Shown here one piece after another: positions 15,309-22,448 of a DNA stretch of 64,000 nt (positions are counted from its first letter, which is position 1; each line of letters starts with the position of its first letter). Source of the DNA: CBDDIP01 sp965279405. GTDB taxonomy: Bacteria > Actinomycetota > Acidimicrobiia > Acidimicrobiales > Ilumatobacteraceae. The DNA lies in NCBI GenBank assembly GCA_965279405.1, contig OZ257157.1, forward strand, positions 186,001 to 250,000, written 5' to 3'. The position numbers and the translations under genes are program-made. The notes under the pieces were generated by a model that was not told where the DNA came from, searched no databases, and worked only from the letters and a program-made list of their open reading frames with translations.

Positions 15309-16490
15309 CTACGTGCCGGGCGGGGCGGCGACGGTGGTCGTGGTGGTCGTCGCCTTCACGGTCGTGGTGGTGGCCGGCGGCTTGGCCGTCGTGGTCGTCG
15401 ACTTCACGGTCGTCGTGGTGGCCGGCGTGGTGGTGCTCGTCGTCGACGTGCTGCTCGTGGTCGTGGTGGCCGACGGATCCGGGCGGTTGAACGACGGCAG
15501 GCTGTCGTTGCGCGAGTTGTTCTCCGGCTCCTTGCCGTTCCATCCCCACACGTAGACGAGGTCGCGGTTCTTGACCAGGTCCGGGAAGTAGTCGGCGATG
15601 AAGTGCGGGATGCGGATGCAACCGTGCGAGGCCGGGTCCTTCGGGACGTTGTCGGCGCCGTGCACGGCGATGCCGTAGTTGAAGTACACCGGGTTCCACA
15701 TGCCACCGAGCGGCCCGACGCGGTTGCCGGCGACGCGACGGGTGAAGCGGAACACGCCACCCGGCGTCTTGGCCTCGGCGCACATCGCCTTGGTGATCGG
15801 CTCCTCGAGCAAGTTGCCGTTGTCGTCGGTGTCGTACTTCAGCGTCTCGCACCACGTCTTGGCCGTGCCGTCGGCGTTGAGCTCGCCCGACGAGATGTGC
15901 GTGATGAGGATCGGCGCGTTGTCCTTGAAGACGATCAGCACCTGGCGGGGCAGGTAGATCTCGACGTGCGTGCCGCTGGTCTGGCGTCGCGGCTGGAACG
16001 TCAGGTCGTCCTGCATCATCTGCCACATCTCGTTGGTGACCTTGCCGGTGACCTTGTTGTACTGAACGTCCGACGTGAGCTTTTCGAACGCCCACACGGC
16101 GGCACGGGTGCCCTCACCGAACGAGCCGTCCGCCGGGCCCGGGTCGAAGCCGAGCTCCTTGAGGCGCTGCTGCACCGCCTTCACCTGCTTGCCGGCGTTG
16201 CCGAAGCCGAGGGTCTGGGTGAGGTCGGTCTTGACCACGCCCGGGTCGGTGGCCACCACGACGGGAGCGAGCGTGCTCTCCGGCACGGTGAGGTCGGTGC
16301 CGCCCGACACCTGGCCACCGAGGGTGGAGGAGGTCGACTCGGAACCGGCGCCGTTCGCGTCGTTGCCACCGGACACGCCGGCGACCACGACCGCGCCGAG
16401 CACGACGGCGGCCCCGATGGCGGGGAGCCATCTGGCAACCGGGGACGACGCTGGACGACGAGACGGAGGAGTTGGACGACGGGTGTTCAC
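15309..16490 (-). CDS. L,D-transpeptidase with peptidoglycan-binding domain
   Basis: 393 residues. A basic N-terminus and one hydrophobic helix (about residues 20-42) anchor or export the protein. A PG_binding_1 domain follows (LGFGNAGKQVKAVQQRLKEL, GEGTRAAVWAFEKL). The YkuD catalytic domain has VEIYLPRQVLIVF, the upstream His in VHGADNVPKDPA and the nucleophile motif SHGCIR. It forms 3-3 crosslinks or attaches proteins to peptidoglycan. The last ~60 residues are a Thr-rich low-complexity tail with a repeated ATTTTVK unit after the catalytic domain, likely cell-wall spanning or glycosylated (inference). About 100 bp of gene-free DNA separates it from the glycosyltransferase gene. Confidence 0.9.
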   Translation of the reverse strand: MNTRRPTPPSRRPASSPVARWLPAIGAAVVLGAVVVAGVSGGNDANGAGSESTSSTLGGQVSGGTDLTVPESTLAPVVVATDPGVVKTDLTQTLGFGNAGKQVKAVQQRLKELGFDPGPADGSFGEGTRAAVWAFEKLTSDVQYNKVTGKVTNEMWQMMQDDLTFQPRRQTSGTHVEIYLPRQVLIVFKDNAPILITHISSGELNADGTAKTWCETLKYDTDDNGNLLEEPITKAMCAEAKTPGGVFRFTRRVAGNRVGPLGGMWNPVYFNYGIAVHGADNVPKDPASHGCIRIPHFIADYFPDLVKNRDLVYVWGWNGKEPENNSRNDSLPSFNRPDPSATTTTSSTSTTSTTTPATTTTVKSTTTTAKPPATTTTVKATTTTTTVAAPPGT

Positions 16491-16597
16491 GAGCTCACTG
16501 ACGTGCGGGGACGAGCCCCAACGGACATGGTCGAATCTACCAGCGAGACCTGTCGGCGACAGTCGCGGCTAGGCCACTCAACGTAGTCGTCCGGCAA

Positions 16598-17365
16598 CTA
16601 CTGGTGGTGGACCGTCGCGGGAAGCGGTTGGATGTCGCGCAGCTCGCCACGGAGGTGCCACATCTCGCGCAGGATCGTGCGGATCACGCCCAGCGACGCC
16701 AGCGTGCTCTGACCCCGGGTCCGCGGGAAGTAGTCGACACCGAACTGGATGACCTCGAAGCCCAGCTTGCGGGCCCGGATGATCAGCTCGGCGTCGATGA
16801 ACGAGCCCTCGCTGTGCAGCTGGATGTGATCGAAGACCCGGCGCCGGCAGAGCTTGAAGGCGAAGTTGATGTCGCGCATCCGCACCCCGAACAGGCGGCG
16901 GATGAGCACGTTGTAGAAGAACGTGTAGATCGCCCGGCTGGCGCCTTCGCCGGTTCGATCGAAGCGGTAGGCGCTGACGATGTCGGCCTCGTAGTAGCGC
17001 ATCAGCCGGATCGCCTGCGCGGCCTGGGCCATGTCGAACGGCAGGTCGGCGTCGGTGTACAGCACGAGGTCGCCGGTGGCCGCGGCGAAACCCGTCTTGA
17101 TCGACCCGCCGAGCTTGCGGTTGACCGGGTGGTGCACGGCACGGACGTGCGGATCGGCGGCGGCGATCTCGTCGGCCAGCGCGCCGGTGCGATCGGTGGA
17201 CGCGTCGTCGACGACGATCAGCTCGTAGTCGAGGATGTCGCCGCGCTCGACGAGCAGTTCGCACTCCGTGCGGGCGGCGTCCACGGCACGGTGGATGTAG
17301 TCCTCTTCGTTCCACATGGGGAAGAAGATGCTCAGCTTCTCGAACGGGACACCGGCCGATTTCAC
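16598..17365 (-). CDS. Family 2 glycosyltransferase (polyprenol-phosphate sugar transferase-like)
   Basis: 255 residues of GT-A fold: LSIFFPMWNEEDYIHRAVD, then VVDDASTDRTGALADEI, the DxD-type DADLPFDMAQA, and the acceptor-side segment FPRTRGQSTLASLG. The arrangement matches dolichyl/polyprenyl-phosphate mannosyltransferase-like enzymes. No C-terminal membrane helices are present, so it is a soluble or peripheral enzyme. The GTG at 17365 is chosen because translation there enters the family fold directly; longer in-frame extension upstream is low-complexity and overlaps the divergent gene's promoter. It probably makes a lipid-linked sugar for the cell envelope. Confidence 0.85.
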   Translation of the reverse strand: MKSAGVPFEKLSIFFPMWNEEDYIHRAVDAARTECELLVERGDILDYELIVVDDASTDRTGALADEIAAADPHVRAVHHPVNRKLGGSIKTGFAAATGDLVLYTDADLPFDMAQAAQAIRLMRYYEADIVSAYRFDRTGEGASRAIYTFFYNVLIRRLFGVRMRDINFAFKLCRRRVFDHIQLHSEGSFIDAELIIRARKLGFEVIQFGVDYFPRTRGQSTLASLGVIRTILREMWHLRGELRDIQPLPATVHHQ

Positions 17366-17426
17366 CGGCGGAAGGGTATCGGGTCGCCTCTCCCAGCGGT
17401 CGGCGCGCCGGTATGGTGACCAGCGC

Positions 17427-17891
17427 ATGTCGATCGATCCGGTGACCGACCCGTTGCCCCTGCCGGCGGACGTGATCGAGCCCGTTGGCACGGCGCCGAT
17501 CCTCGTCGGGCACCTCACCCCCGGGTGGCGGTGGACCCTCGGGTTCTCGTGGGGCGGCGTGCTGCTCGGCTTCGGCGCCGTCACGTGGTCGTCGCGATCG
17601 CTCGGTCTCAGCACCTGGTGGCTCGGCCCGTCCACCCAGCCGCGGATCATCTTCCTCATGCTGCTGCCCTTCGTCGCCCCGCTGCTGATGTGCGTCGGCA
17701 CGCTGACCAACTCACGATGGATGCCGTTCGCCGGCCTCGCCGCGGCGATCGTCACCGCCGCGGTCGGCCTCGGCGACCGGACTCGGGTACCCGGCCTGGC
17801 GGCCGTGGAGATCGCGCTCGGTGCAGCCGGGTTGCTCGTGTCGCTCGCCTCGCTCAGCGGCCTGTACCGGCGGGCACGTCCAGCGCCCTGA
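17427..17891 (+). CDS. Small integral membrane protein, function unknown
   Basis: 154 residues from ATG 17427. A hydrophilic N-terminus of about 35 residues (PLPLPADVIEPVGTAPILV) precedes four predicted transmembrane segments and a short basic tail. No family was recognised. The gene is divergent from the glycosyltransferase; the 61 bp between the two starts probably holds both promoters. The adjacent envelope-glycosylation gene suggests an envelope role, but that is only positional. Third-codon positions are strongly G/C, as in neighbouring genes, which supports coding. Confidence 0.65.
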   Translation: MSIDPVTDPLPLPADVIEPVGTAPILVGHLTPGWRWTLGFSWGGVLLGFGAVTWSSRSLGLSTWWLGPSTQPRIIFLMLLPFVAPLLMCVGTLTNSRWMPFAGLAAAIVTAAVGLGDRTRVPGLAAVEIALGAAGLLVSLASLSGLYRRARPAP

Positions 17892-17922
17892 ACTGATCGG
17901 GTGATCATTTACAGTCGCGGTG

Positions 17923-18153
17923 ATGAGGACCATCAAGCACCCGCTCTCGGGCTCGCTCTACGACTTGATGGACGACGGGACGGTTCGCGTCGACAAGCAC
18001 GGCGAGGTCGGCTACTTCACCGCGCAGGGCACCTGGCTGCACGGCGCGATCCGCCACGCCGATCCGCAGCTGTGCCTGTGGATCGGCGGCACGCAACTGC
18101 CCAACCGGTTCCAGCAAGCGGCCGCCGCGGTCACGCAGGGACCTGAGCCGTGA
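17923..18153 (+). CDS. Small conserved-looking protein coupled to the Rieske oxygenase
   Basis: A 76-residue protein without Cys pairs or a membrane segment (ATG 17923; GTG 17920 is equivalent). It begins with MRTIKHPLSGSLYDLMDDG and has alternating hydrophobic/charged strands (TVRVDKHGEVGYFTAQGTWL), suggesting a small beta-rich fold. The stop overlaps the GTG start of the Rieske oxygenase (GTGA, 18150-18153), so the two are very probably co-translated. A role as an accessory or substrate-delivery subunit of that oxygenase is inference; no family was recognised. Confidence 0.68.
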   Translation: MRTIKHPLSGSLYDLMDDGTVRVDKHGEVGYFTAQGTWLHGAIRHADPQLCLWIGGTQLPNRFQQAAAAVTQGPEP

Positions 18154-19511
18154 CGTCGATCGATCGCGGCAGTGCCCGCTCGCCCGGCATCGACTACCAG
18201 TCGCTGCTCGACACCGACTCGCGTCCGGAGAACGTGCCTGTCGCCCTGCGCTGGCAGCGCTGGGAGCACCTCGGCGACACCGACATCCCGCGCGAGCGCT
18301 ACACCAGCCGCGAGTTCCACGAGCTGGAGAAGGAACGCATCTGGTACCGGGCGTGGCAGGTGGCGTGCCGCGAAGAGGACCTGCCGGAGCCCGGCGACAC
18401 GGTGGTCTACGACATCTGCGATCGCTCGATCCTGGTCGTGCGCACGGAGGCCGGCGAGATCAAGGCGTTCTACAACGCGTGCCTGCACCGCGGCCGCCAG
18501 CTGCGCGACACCAGCGCCAACGCGACCGAGCTGCGCTGCCCGTTCCACGGGTTCTGCTGGAACCTCGACGGCACGTTGAAGCAGGTGCCGTGCGAGTGGG
18601 ACTTCCCGCACATCGACCAGGCCGAGTGGTCGTTGCCCGAGGTGCGCGTCGGAACGTGGGGCGGGTTCGTCTTCATCAGCATGGACCCCGACGGCGAGTC
18701 GCTCGCGTCCTTCCTCGGCGAGCTGCCCGCGCAGTTCGAGAAGTGGCCGCTCGACCAGCGCTACAAGGTGGCCCACGTGGCGCGCGTCTTCCCCGCCAAC
18801 TGGAAGGTCGTGCAGGAAGCGTTCATGGAGGCGTTCCACGTCGTCGCCACCCACCCGCAGCTGCTGGCCGGCATCGGCGACGCGAACAGCCAGTACGACT
18901 GGAGCGGCAACTTCAGCCGGGCGATCACGCCCAACGGCACGCCCAGCCCGCACCTGTCGTGGGAGCCGAGCGAGCAGGAGATGTTCGACGCGATGAGCGA
19001 CCGCCGGCTGGACGAGCCGCCGTTCGTGGAGCTCACCGACACGATGACGGCGCGCAGCGTTGCCGGTGTCGGCGGACGGACCCGGATGCAGGCCGCGCTC
19101 GGGCCGCGCGCCGACGAGTTGAGCGACGCCGAGCTGGCCGACAGCATCTACTACACGCTCTTCCCGAACCTGCACCCGTGGGGGGCCTACAACCGGATCA
19201 CCTACCGCTTCCGCCCGTACGAGGACCGCCACGACATGTCGGTGATGGAATGCATGTTGCTGGAGCCGTTCGACCAGTCGCAGCCGCGTCCGCCGGCCGC
19301 CCCGATCCACTGGCTCGGCGTCGACGACGACTGGACCAACGCCCCCGAGCTCGGCCTGCTGGCGCGCGTGTTCAACCAGGACACGTTCAACCTGCCCAAG
19401 GTGCAGCGCGGACTCGGCTCGTTGCGCAAGGGGATCACGCTGGCCAACTACCAGGAGACGAAGATCCGTCACTTCCACTGGCTGCTCGAGCAGTGGATCG
19501 CACGTGACTGA
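18150..19511 (+). CDS. Rieske non-heme iron oxygenase, alpha subunit
   Basis: 453 residues. The Rieske [2Fe-2S] ligands are visible as C111-x-H113 (CLHRGRQ) and C130-x2-H133 (CPFHGF). The catalytic domain contains NWKVVQEAFMEAFHVVATHP, giving the mononuclear iron ligands H230 and H235 and a bridging acidic residue upstream; the third ligand, an Asp, is expected further along. It hydroxylates or demethylates aromatic, steroid-like or quaternary-amine substrates using electrons from a reductase that is not encoded nearby. It is coupled to the small upstream gene. Length and layout match single-component-type alpha subunits (homo-oligomeric). Confidence 0.9.
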   Translation: MTSIDRGSARSPGIDYQSLLDTDSRPENVPVALRWQRWEHLGDTDIPRERYTSREFHELEKERIWYRAWQVACREEDLPEPGDTVVYDICDRSILVVRTEAGEIKAFYNACLHRGRQLRDTSANATELRCPFHGFCWNLDGTLKQVPCEWDFPHIDQAEWSLPEVRVGTWGGFVFISMDPDGESLASFLGELPAQFEKWPLDQRYKVAHVARVFPANWKVVQEAFMEAFHVVATHPQLLAGIGDANSQYDWSGNFSRAITPNGTPSPHLSWEPSEQEMFDAMSDRRLDEPPFVELTDTMTARSVAGVGGRTRMQAALGPRADELSDAELADSIYYTLFPNLHPWGAYNRITYRFRPYEDRHDMSVMECMLLEPFDQSQPRPPAAPIHWLGVDDDWTNAPELGLLARVFNQDTFNLPKVQRGLGSLRKGITLANYQETKIRHFHWLLEQWIARD

Positions 19512-19541
19512 ACGGTGGCGCGGTCGGTAGCGTCCCCGGCC

Positions 19542-20870
19542 ATGTCGAAGGTACTCATGTCGTTGCCGGTCGGAGAGAAGGTGGGCATCGCCTTCTCGGG
19601 CGGGCTGGACACGTCGGCCGCGGTTGCCTGGATGCGCGAGAAGGGCGCGGTGCCGTACACGTACACCGCCGATCTCGGCCAGCCCGACGAGCCCGACCTG
19701 AGCGGCGTTCCCGACCGGGCCAAGGAGTACGGCGCCGAGCAGGCGCGCATCGTCGACTGCCGCACCGAGCTCGTCCACGAGGGCCTCGTCGCGTTGCAGT
19801 GCGGCGCCTTCCACATCACCTCGGCCGGCAAGACGTACTTCAACACCACCCCGCTCGGCCGAGCGGTCACCGGCACGTTGCTGGTGCGGGCGATGCAGGA
19901 CGACGGCGTCGACATCTGGGGCGACGGCAGCACCTACAAGGGCAACGACATCGAGCGCTTCTACCGCTACGGGCTGCTCGTCAACCCGAACCTGCGCATC
20001 TACAAGCCGTGGCTCGACACGCAGTTCGTCAACGAGCTCGGCGGGCGCGCCGAGATGAGCGAGTTCCTCGTCTCGCGCAAGCTGCCGTACCGCGACAGCA
20101 AGGAGAAGGCGTACAGCACCGACGCCAACATCTGGGGCGCCACGCACGAGGCCAAGTCGCTGGAAGAGCTGAGCACCAGCATCGAGATCGTCGACCCGAT
20201 CATGGGTGTGGCGCACTACCGCGAGGACGTCGAGATCGCCGCCGAGACCGTGACGATCGGCTTCCACGAGGGTTGGCCGGTGACGCTCAACGGCGCCGAG
20301 TTCGCCTCCCAGGTCGACCTCGTGCTGGAGGCCAACGCGATCGGCGGCCGCCACGGGTTGGGGATGAGCGACCAGATCGAGAACCGGATCATCGAGGCCA
20401 AGAGCCGCGGCATCTACGAAGGCCCGGGCATGGCCCTGCTGCACCTCGGCTACGAGCGGTTGGTCAGCGCGATCCACAACGAGAACACGGTGGAGAACTA
20501 CCGCACGATGGGCCGACGTCTCGGCCGGCTGCTCTACGAGGGTCGCTGGTTCGACCCACAGAGCCTGATGCTGCGCGAGCCCCTGCTGCGCTGGGTCGGC
20601 GCGGCGATCACCGGCGAGGTCACCGTGCGCCTGCGTCGCGGCGACGACTACTCGATCCTCGACACCACCGGCCCGCACCTGACGTACGCGCCCGACCGGC
20701 TGAGCATGGAGAAGGTCGAGGATGCCGCCTTCGGACCACTCGATCGCATCGGTCAGCTGACGATGCGCAACCTCGACATCGACGACAGCCGGGCCAAGCT
20801 CGACGTCTACCGCAACGCCGGCACCCTCGGCAGCGGCGGCCTCCTCGCCCTCGAGGGCCACACCGACTGA
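19542..20870 (+). CDS. argG: Argininosuccinate synthase
   Basis: 442 residues, ATG 19542. The ATP-binding PP-loop reads VGIAFSGGLDTSAAVAWM. Further conserved segments are WGDGSTYKGNDIERFYRYG, GRHGLGMSDQIENRIIEAKS and YEGPGMALLHLGYERL, which match the long (E. coli-type) ArgG rather than the ~400-residue form more common in actinobacteria. It condenses citrulline and aspartate in arginine synthesis. It is alone here: no argH, argF or argR is adjacent. The gene starts 30 bp after the Rieske oxygenase stop, so read-through is possible, but no functional link is apparent. Confidence 0.96.
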   Translation: MSKVLMSLPVGEKVGIAFSGGLDTSAAVAWMREKGAVPYTYTADLGQPDEPDLSGVPDRAKEYGAEQARIVDCRTELVHEGLVALQCGAFHITSAGKTYFNTTPLGRAVTGTLLVRAMQDDGVDIWGDGSTYKGNDIERFYRYGLLVNPNLRIYKPWLDTQFVNELGGRAEMSEFLVSRKLPYRDSKEKAYSTDANIWGATHEAKSLEELSTSIEIVDPIMGVAHYREDVEIAAETVTIGFHEGWPVTLNGAEFASQVDLVLEANAIGGRHGLGMSDQIENRIIEAKSRGIYEGPGMALLHLGYERLVSAIHNENTVENYRTMGRRLGRLLYEGRWFDPQSLMLREPLLRWVGAAITGEVTVRLRRGDDYSILDTTGPHLTYAPDRLSMEKVEDAAFGPLDRIGQLTMRNLDIDDSRAKLDVYRNAGTLGSGGLLALEGHTD

Positions 20871-20934
20871 ACGCGGGCTGCTCCGGCGCCCGGCCGATCG
20901 AGCCCGCCCCGGGGCATGTCCTCTCACGGCGGGC

Positions 20935-20971
20935 GACAATTCTGGTTGTCGGCTCGACAATCGGAATTGTC
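20935..20971. repeat. Tandem palindrome GACAA-N6-TTGTC x2 (copy A)
   Basis: Two inverted repeats, GACAA-TTCTGG-TTGTC (20935-20950) and GACAA-TCGGAA-TTGTC (20956-20971), lie in tandem with identical half-sites and a 21-bp centre-to-centre distance, i.e. about two helical turns. The same architecture recurs at 25603-25639. It lies between the end of argG and the 3' end of a decayed minus-strand gene. It could be a dimer-of-dimers operator or the footprint of a small mobile or recombination element; sequence alone does not decide. Confidence 0.75.
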
Positions 20972-21002
20972 AACGTCGAAATCGGAACAGGTCTCCGGGT
21001 CC

Positions 21003-21308
21003 TCAGCCCCGCCGCCAGAACCGCCCCGGCTTCGAAGGCGTCGGCTCCTCCATCGTCACGCGCGAGATCTTGGTCCCGGGACGCAGCGCCCCAACCTGAT
21101 CGTGGATCTGTCCGAGGATGTTCACGGTGACGACGAAGTCCGCCGCCGAGATGTTGGCGACGTCGAACGGACCACCGAGTGCCGGCGGCGGTGTGAAGTC
21201 GTAGACCTGGTGATCGGCCAGCTGGACGCCGTGACGGTCGGCTGCCAGCGCCAGCCCACCGAGGAGGAACTCTTCCTGACCAGCCTCAGCGGGAGCGGAT
21301 GGCGTCGA
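21003..21308 (-). pseudogene. 5'-truncated remnant resembling a DUF1851 (Tdi1 C-terminal) immunity domain
   Basis: An open frame on the minus strand reads ...EEFLLGGLALAADRHG... VYDFTPPPALGGPFDVANIS ... VTVNILGQIHDQVGALRPG and ends at 21003. It is bounded upstream by an in-frame stop inside the M20 peptidase gene, and no ATG, GTG or TTG precedes the conserved part, so the 5' half is missing. G/C-rich third positions and the ALGG / hydrophobic-helix pattern resemble the DUF1851 domain found in T6SS immunity protein Tdi1 and in orphan immunity-type proteins. The family match is from memory and tentative; the truncation is directly visible. Confidence 0.5.
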
Positions 21309-22413
21309 TCAGGCCGGCGACGAGGCGGGCACGCGGGACCATCGCCGCGACCTCGACGTACTCGTGGTCGGCGTGCGCTCCCCCACCGACGGCACCGAGG
21401 CCGTCGAGCGTCGGCACACCGATCGCCGCGGTGAAGTTGCCGTCGCTGCCACCGCCGACGGCCTTGCCATCGAGTGGCCCGAGGTCCTGCGCCGAGGCGA
21501 CCTGCTGCGCCAGGGGGAACAGCTCGGCCGACGCCGACGGGTGCATCGGCGGGCGCTCGATGCCACCGGTGACCTCGACGCGCACGCCGTCGACGCCGAG
21601 CGGGCGAGACGAGAGCGCGGCCATCGCCGACTCGACCCGATCCTTCTCGGCAGCCTCGTTGACGCGCACGTCGACGACGACCTTCGTCAGTGCGGGCACC
21701 ACGTTCTCGGCGGTGCCGCCGGAGATCATCGTCGGCGTGACAGTTGTGCCGGTGGACGTGTCGCCGAGCGTGGCGATGTGGGCGATCAGCTCGGCGGCGG
21801 CGATGAGCGAGTTGATCCCCTTCTCCGGTTCCAGTCCGGCGTGTGACGCCCTGCCGTGCACCAGCACCTCGAACCCGCCGGTGCCCTTGCGAGCCGTCTT
21901 CAACGCGCCGCCATCGGCGCTCGGCTCGAGCACGAGCACCGCGCCGCAGGCCCGGGCCCGCTCCTCGATCAACGCACGCGACGAAGTCGAGCCGATCTCC
22001 TCGTCGGAGGTGAACAGCAGCTCGATGCCCGAACGATCGGCGAGCGACGCCACGGCGTGGACCGACTGCACGATGCCGGCCTTCATGTCGTAGACGCCGG
22101 GGCCGGTGGCCCGACCGTCGAGCACGGCGAACGGCCGCTGGGCGACGGTCCCCGCCGGGAAGACCGTGTCGTGATGACCGACCACCAGCACGGTCGGCGA
22201 CCCGCCGCCGCGCCAGTGCACGTGCGGTCCGTTCGGGCCATCGACCAGATCCGGCGCGCTGCCGAGGCGCTGCTCGATGATCGCCGCCAGCGCCGCCGCG
22301 GACACCGCCAGGCGGGCGTGGTCGAGCGACGGCGACTCGGTGTTGACGAGCACCTCCAGGTCGCCGAGCAGCTGCGCCAGCTCCATCTCCGATTCGATCC
22401 CGGTGCCGATCAT
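21286..22413 (-). CDS. M20 family metallopeptidase (carboxypeptidase G2-like)
   Basis: 375 residues. The zinc ligands are visible: VVGHHDTVFPAG (His/Asp), the bridging Asp in GVYDMKAGIV, the catalytic TSDEEIGS, the LEPS loop and the final His in GGGAHADHEYVE. A dimerisation domain lies between (GRASHAGLEPEKGINSL). It cleaves C-terminal amino acids or N-acyl amino acids in the cytoplasm. ATG 22413 is 35 bp from the divergent S15 lipoprotein gene, leaving room for only a compact shared promoter. The gene remnant lies directly after its stop codon. Confidence 0.87.
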   Translation of the reverse strand: MIGTGIESEMELAQLLGDLEVLVNTESPSLDHARLAVSAAALAAIIEQRLGSAPDLVDGPNGPHVHWRGGGSPTVLVVGHHDTVFPAGTVAQRPFAVLDGRATGPGVYDMKAGIVQSVHAVASLADRSGIELLFTSDEEIGSTSSRALIEERARACGAVLVLEPSADGGALKTARKGTGGFEVLVHGRASHAGLEPEKGINSLIAAAELIAHIATLGDTSTGTTVTPTMISGGTAENVVPALTKVVVDVRVNEAAEKDRVESAMAALSSRPLGVDGVRVEVTGGIERPPMHPSASAELFPLAQQVASAQDLGPLDGKAVGGGSDGNFTAAIGVPTLDGLGAVGGGAHADHEYVEVAAMVPRARLVAGLIDAIRSR

Positions 22414-22448
22414 GGCGCCATTCTGCCTGGTTTGCCAGACTCGGGCCC

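Noticed and set aside
18012..20960. Very long open frame antisense to the Rieske oxygenase and argG
   Set aside because: It is the mirror of two well-supported genes; its composition (Arg/Val/Asp/Gly-rich, no motifs) is typical of antisense frames in very GC-rich DNA.
21003..21308. T6SS immunity locus
   Set aside because: The DUF1851-like fragment is a remnant and no T6SS or effector gene was seen; calling a secretion system would be unsupported.
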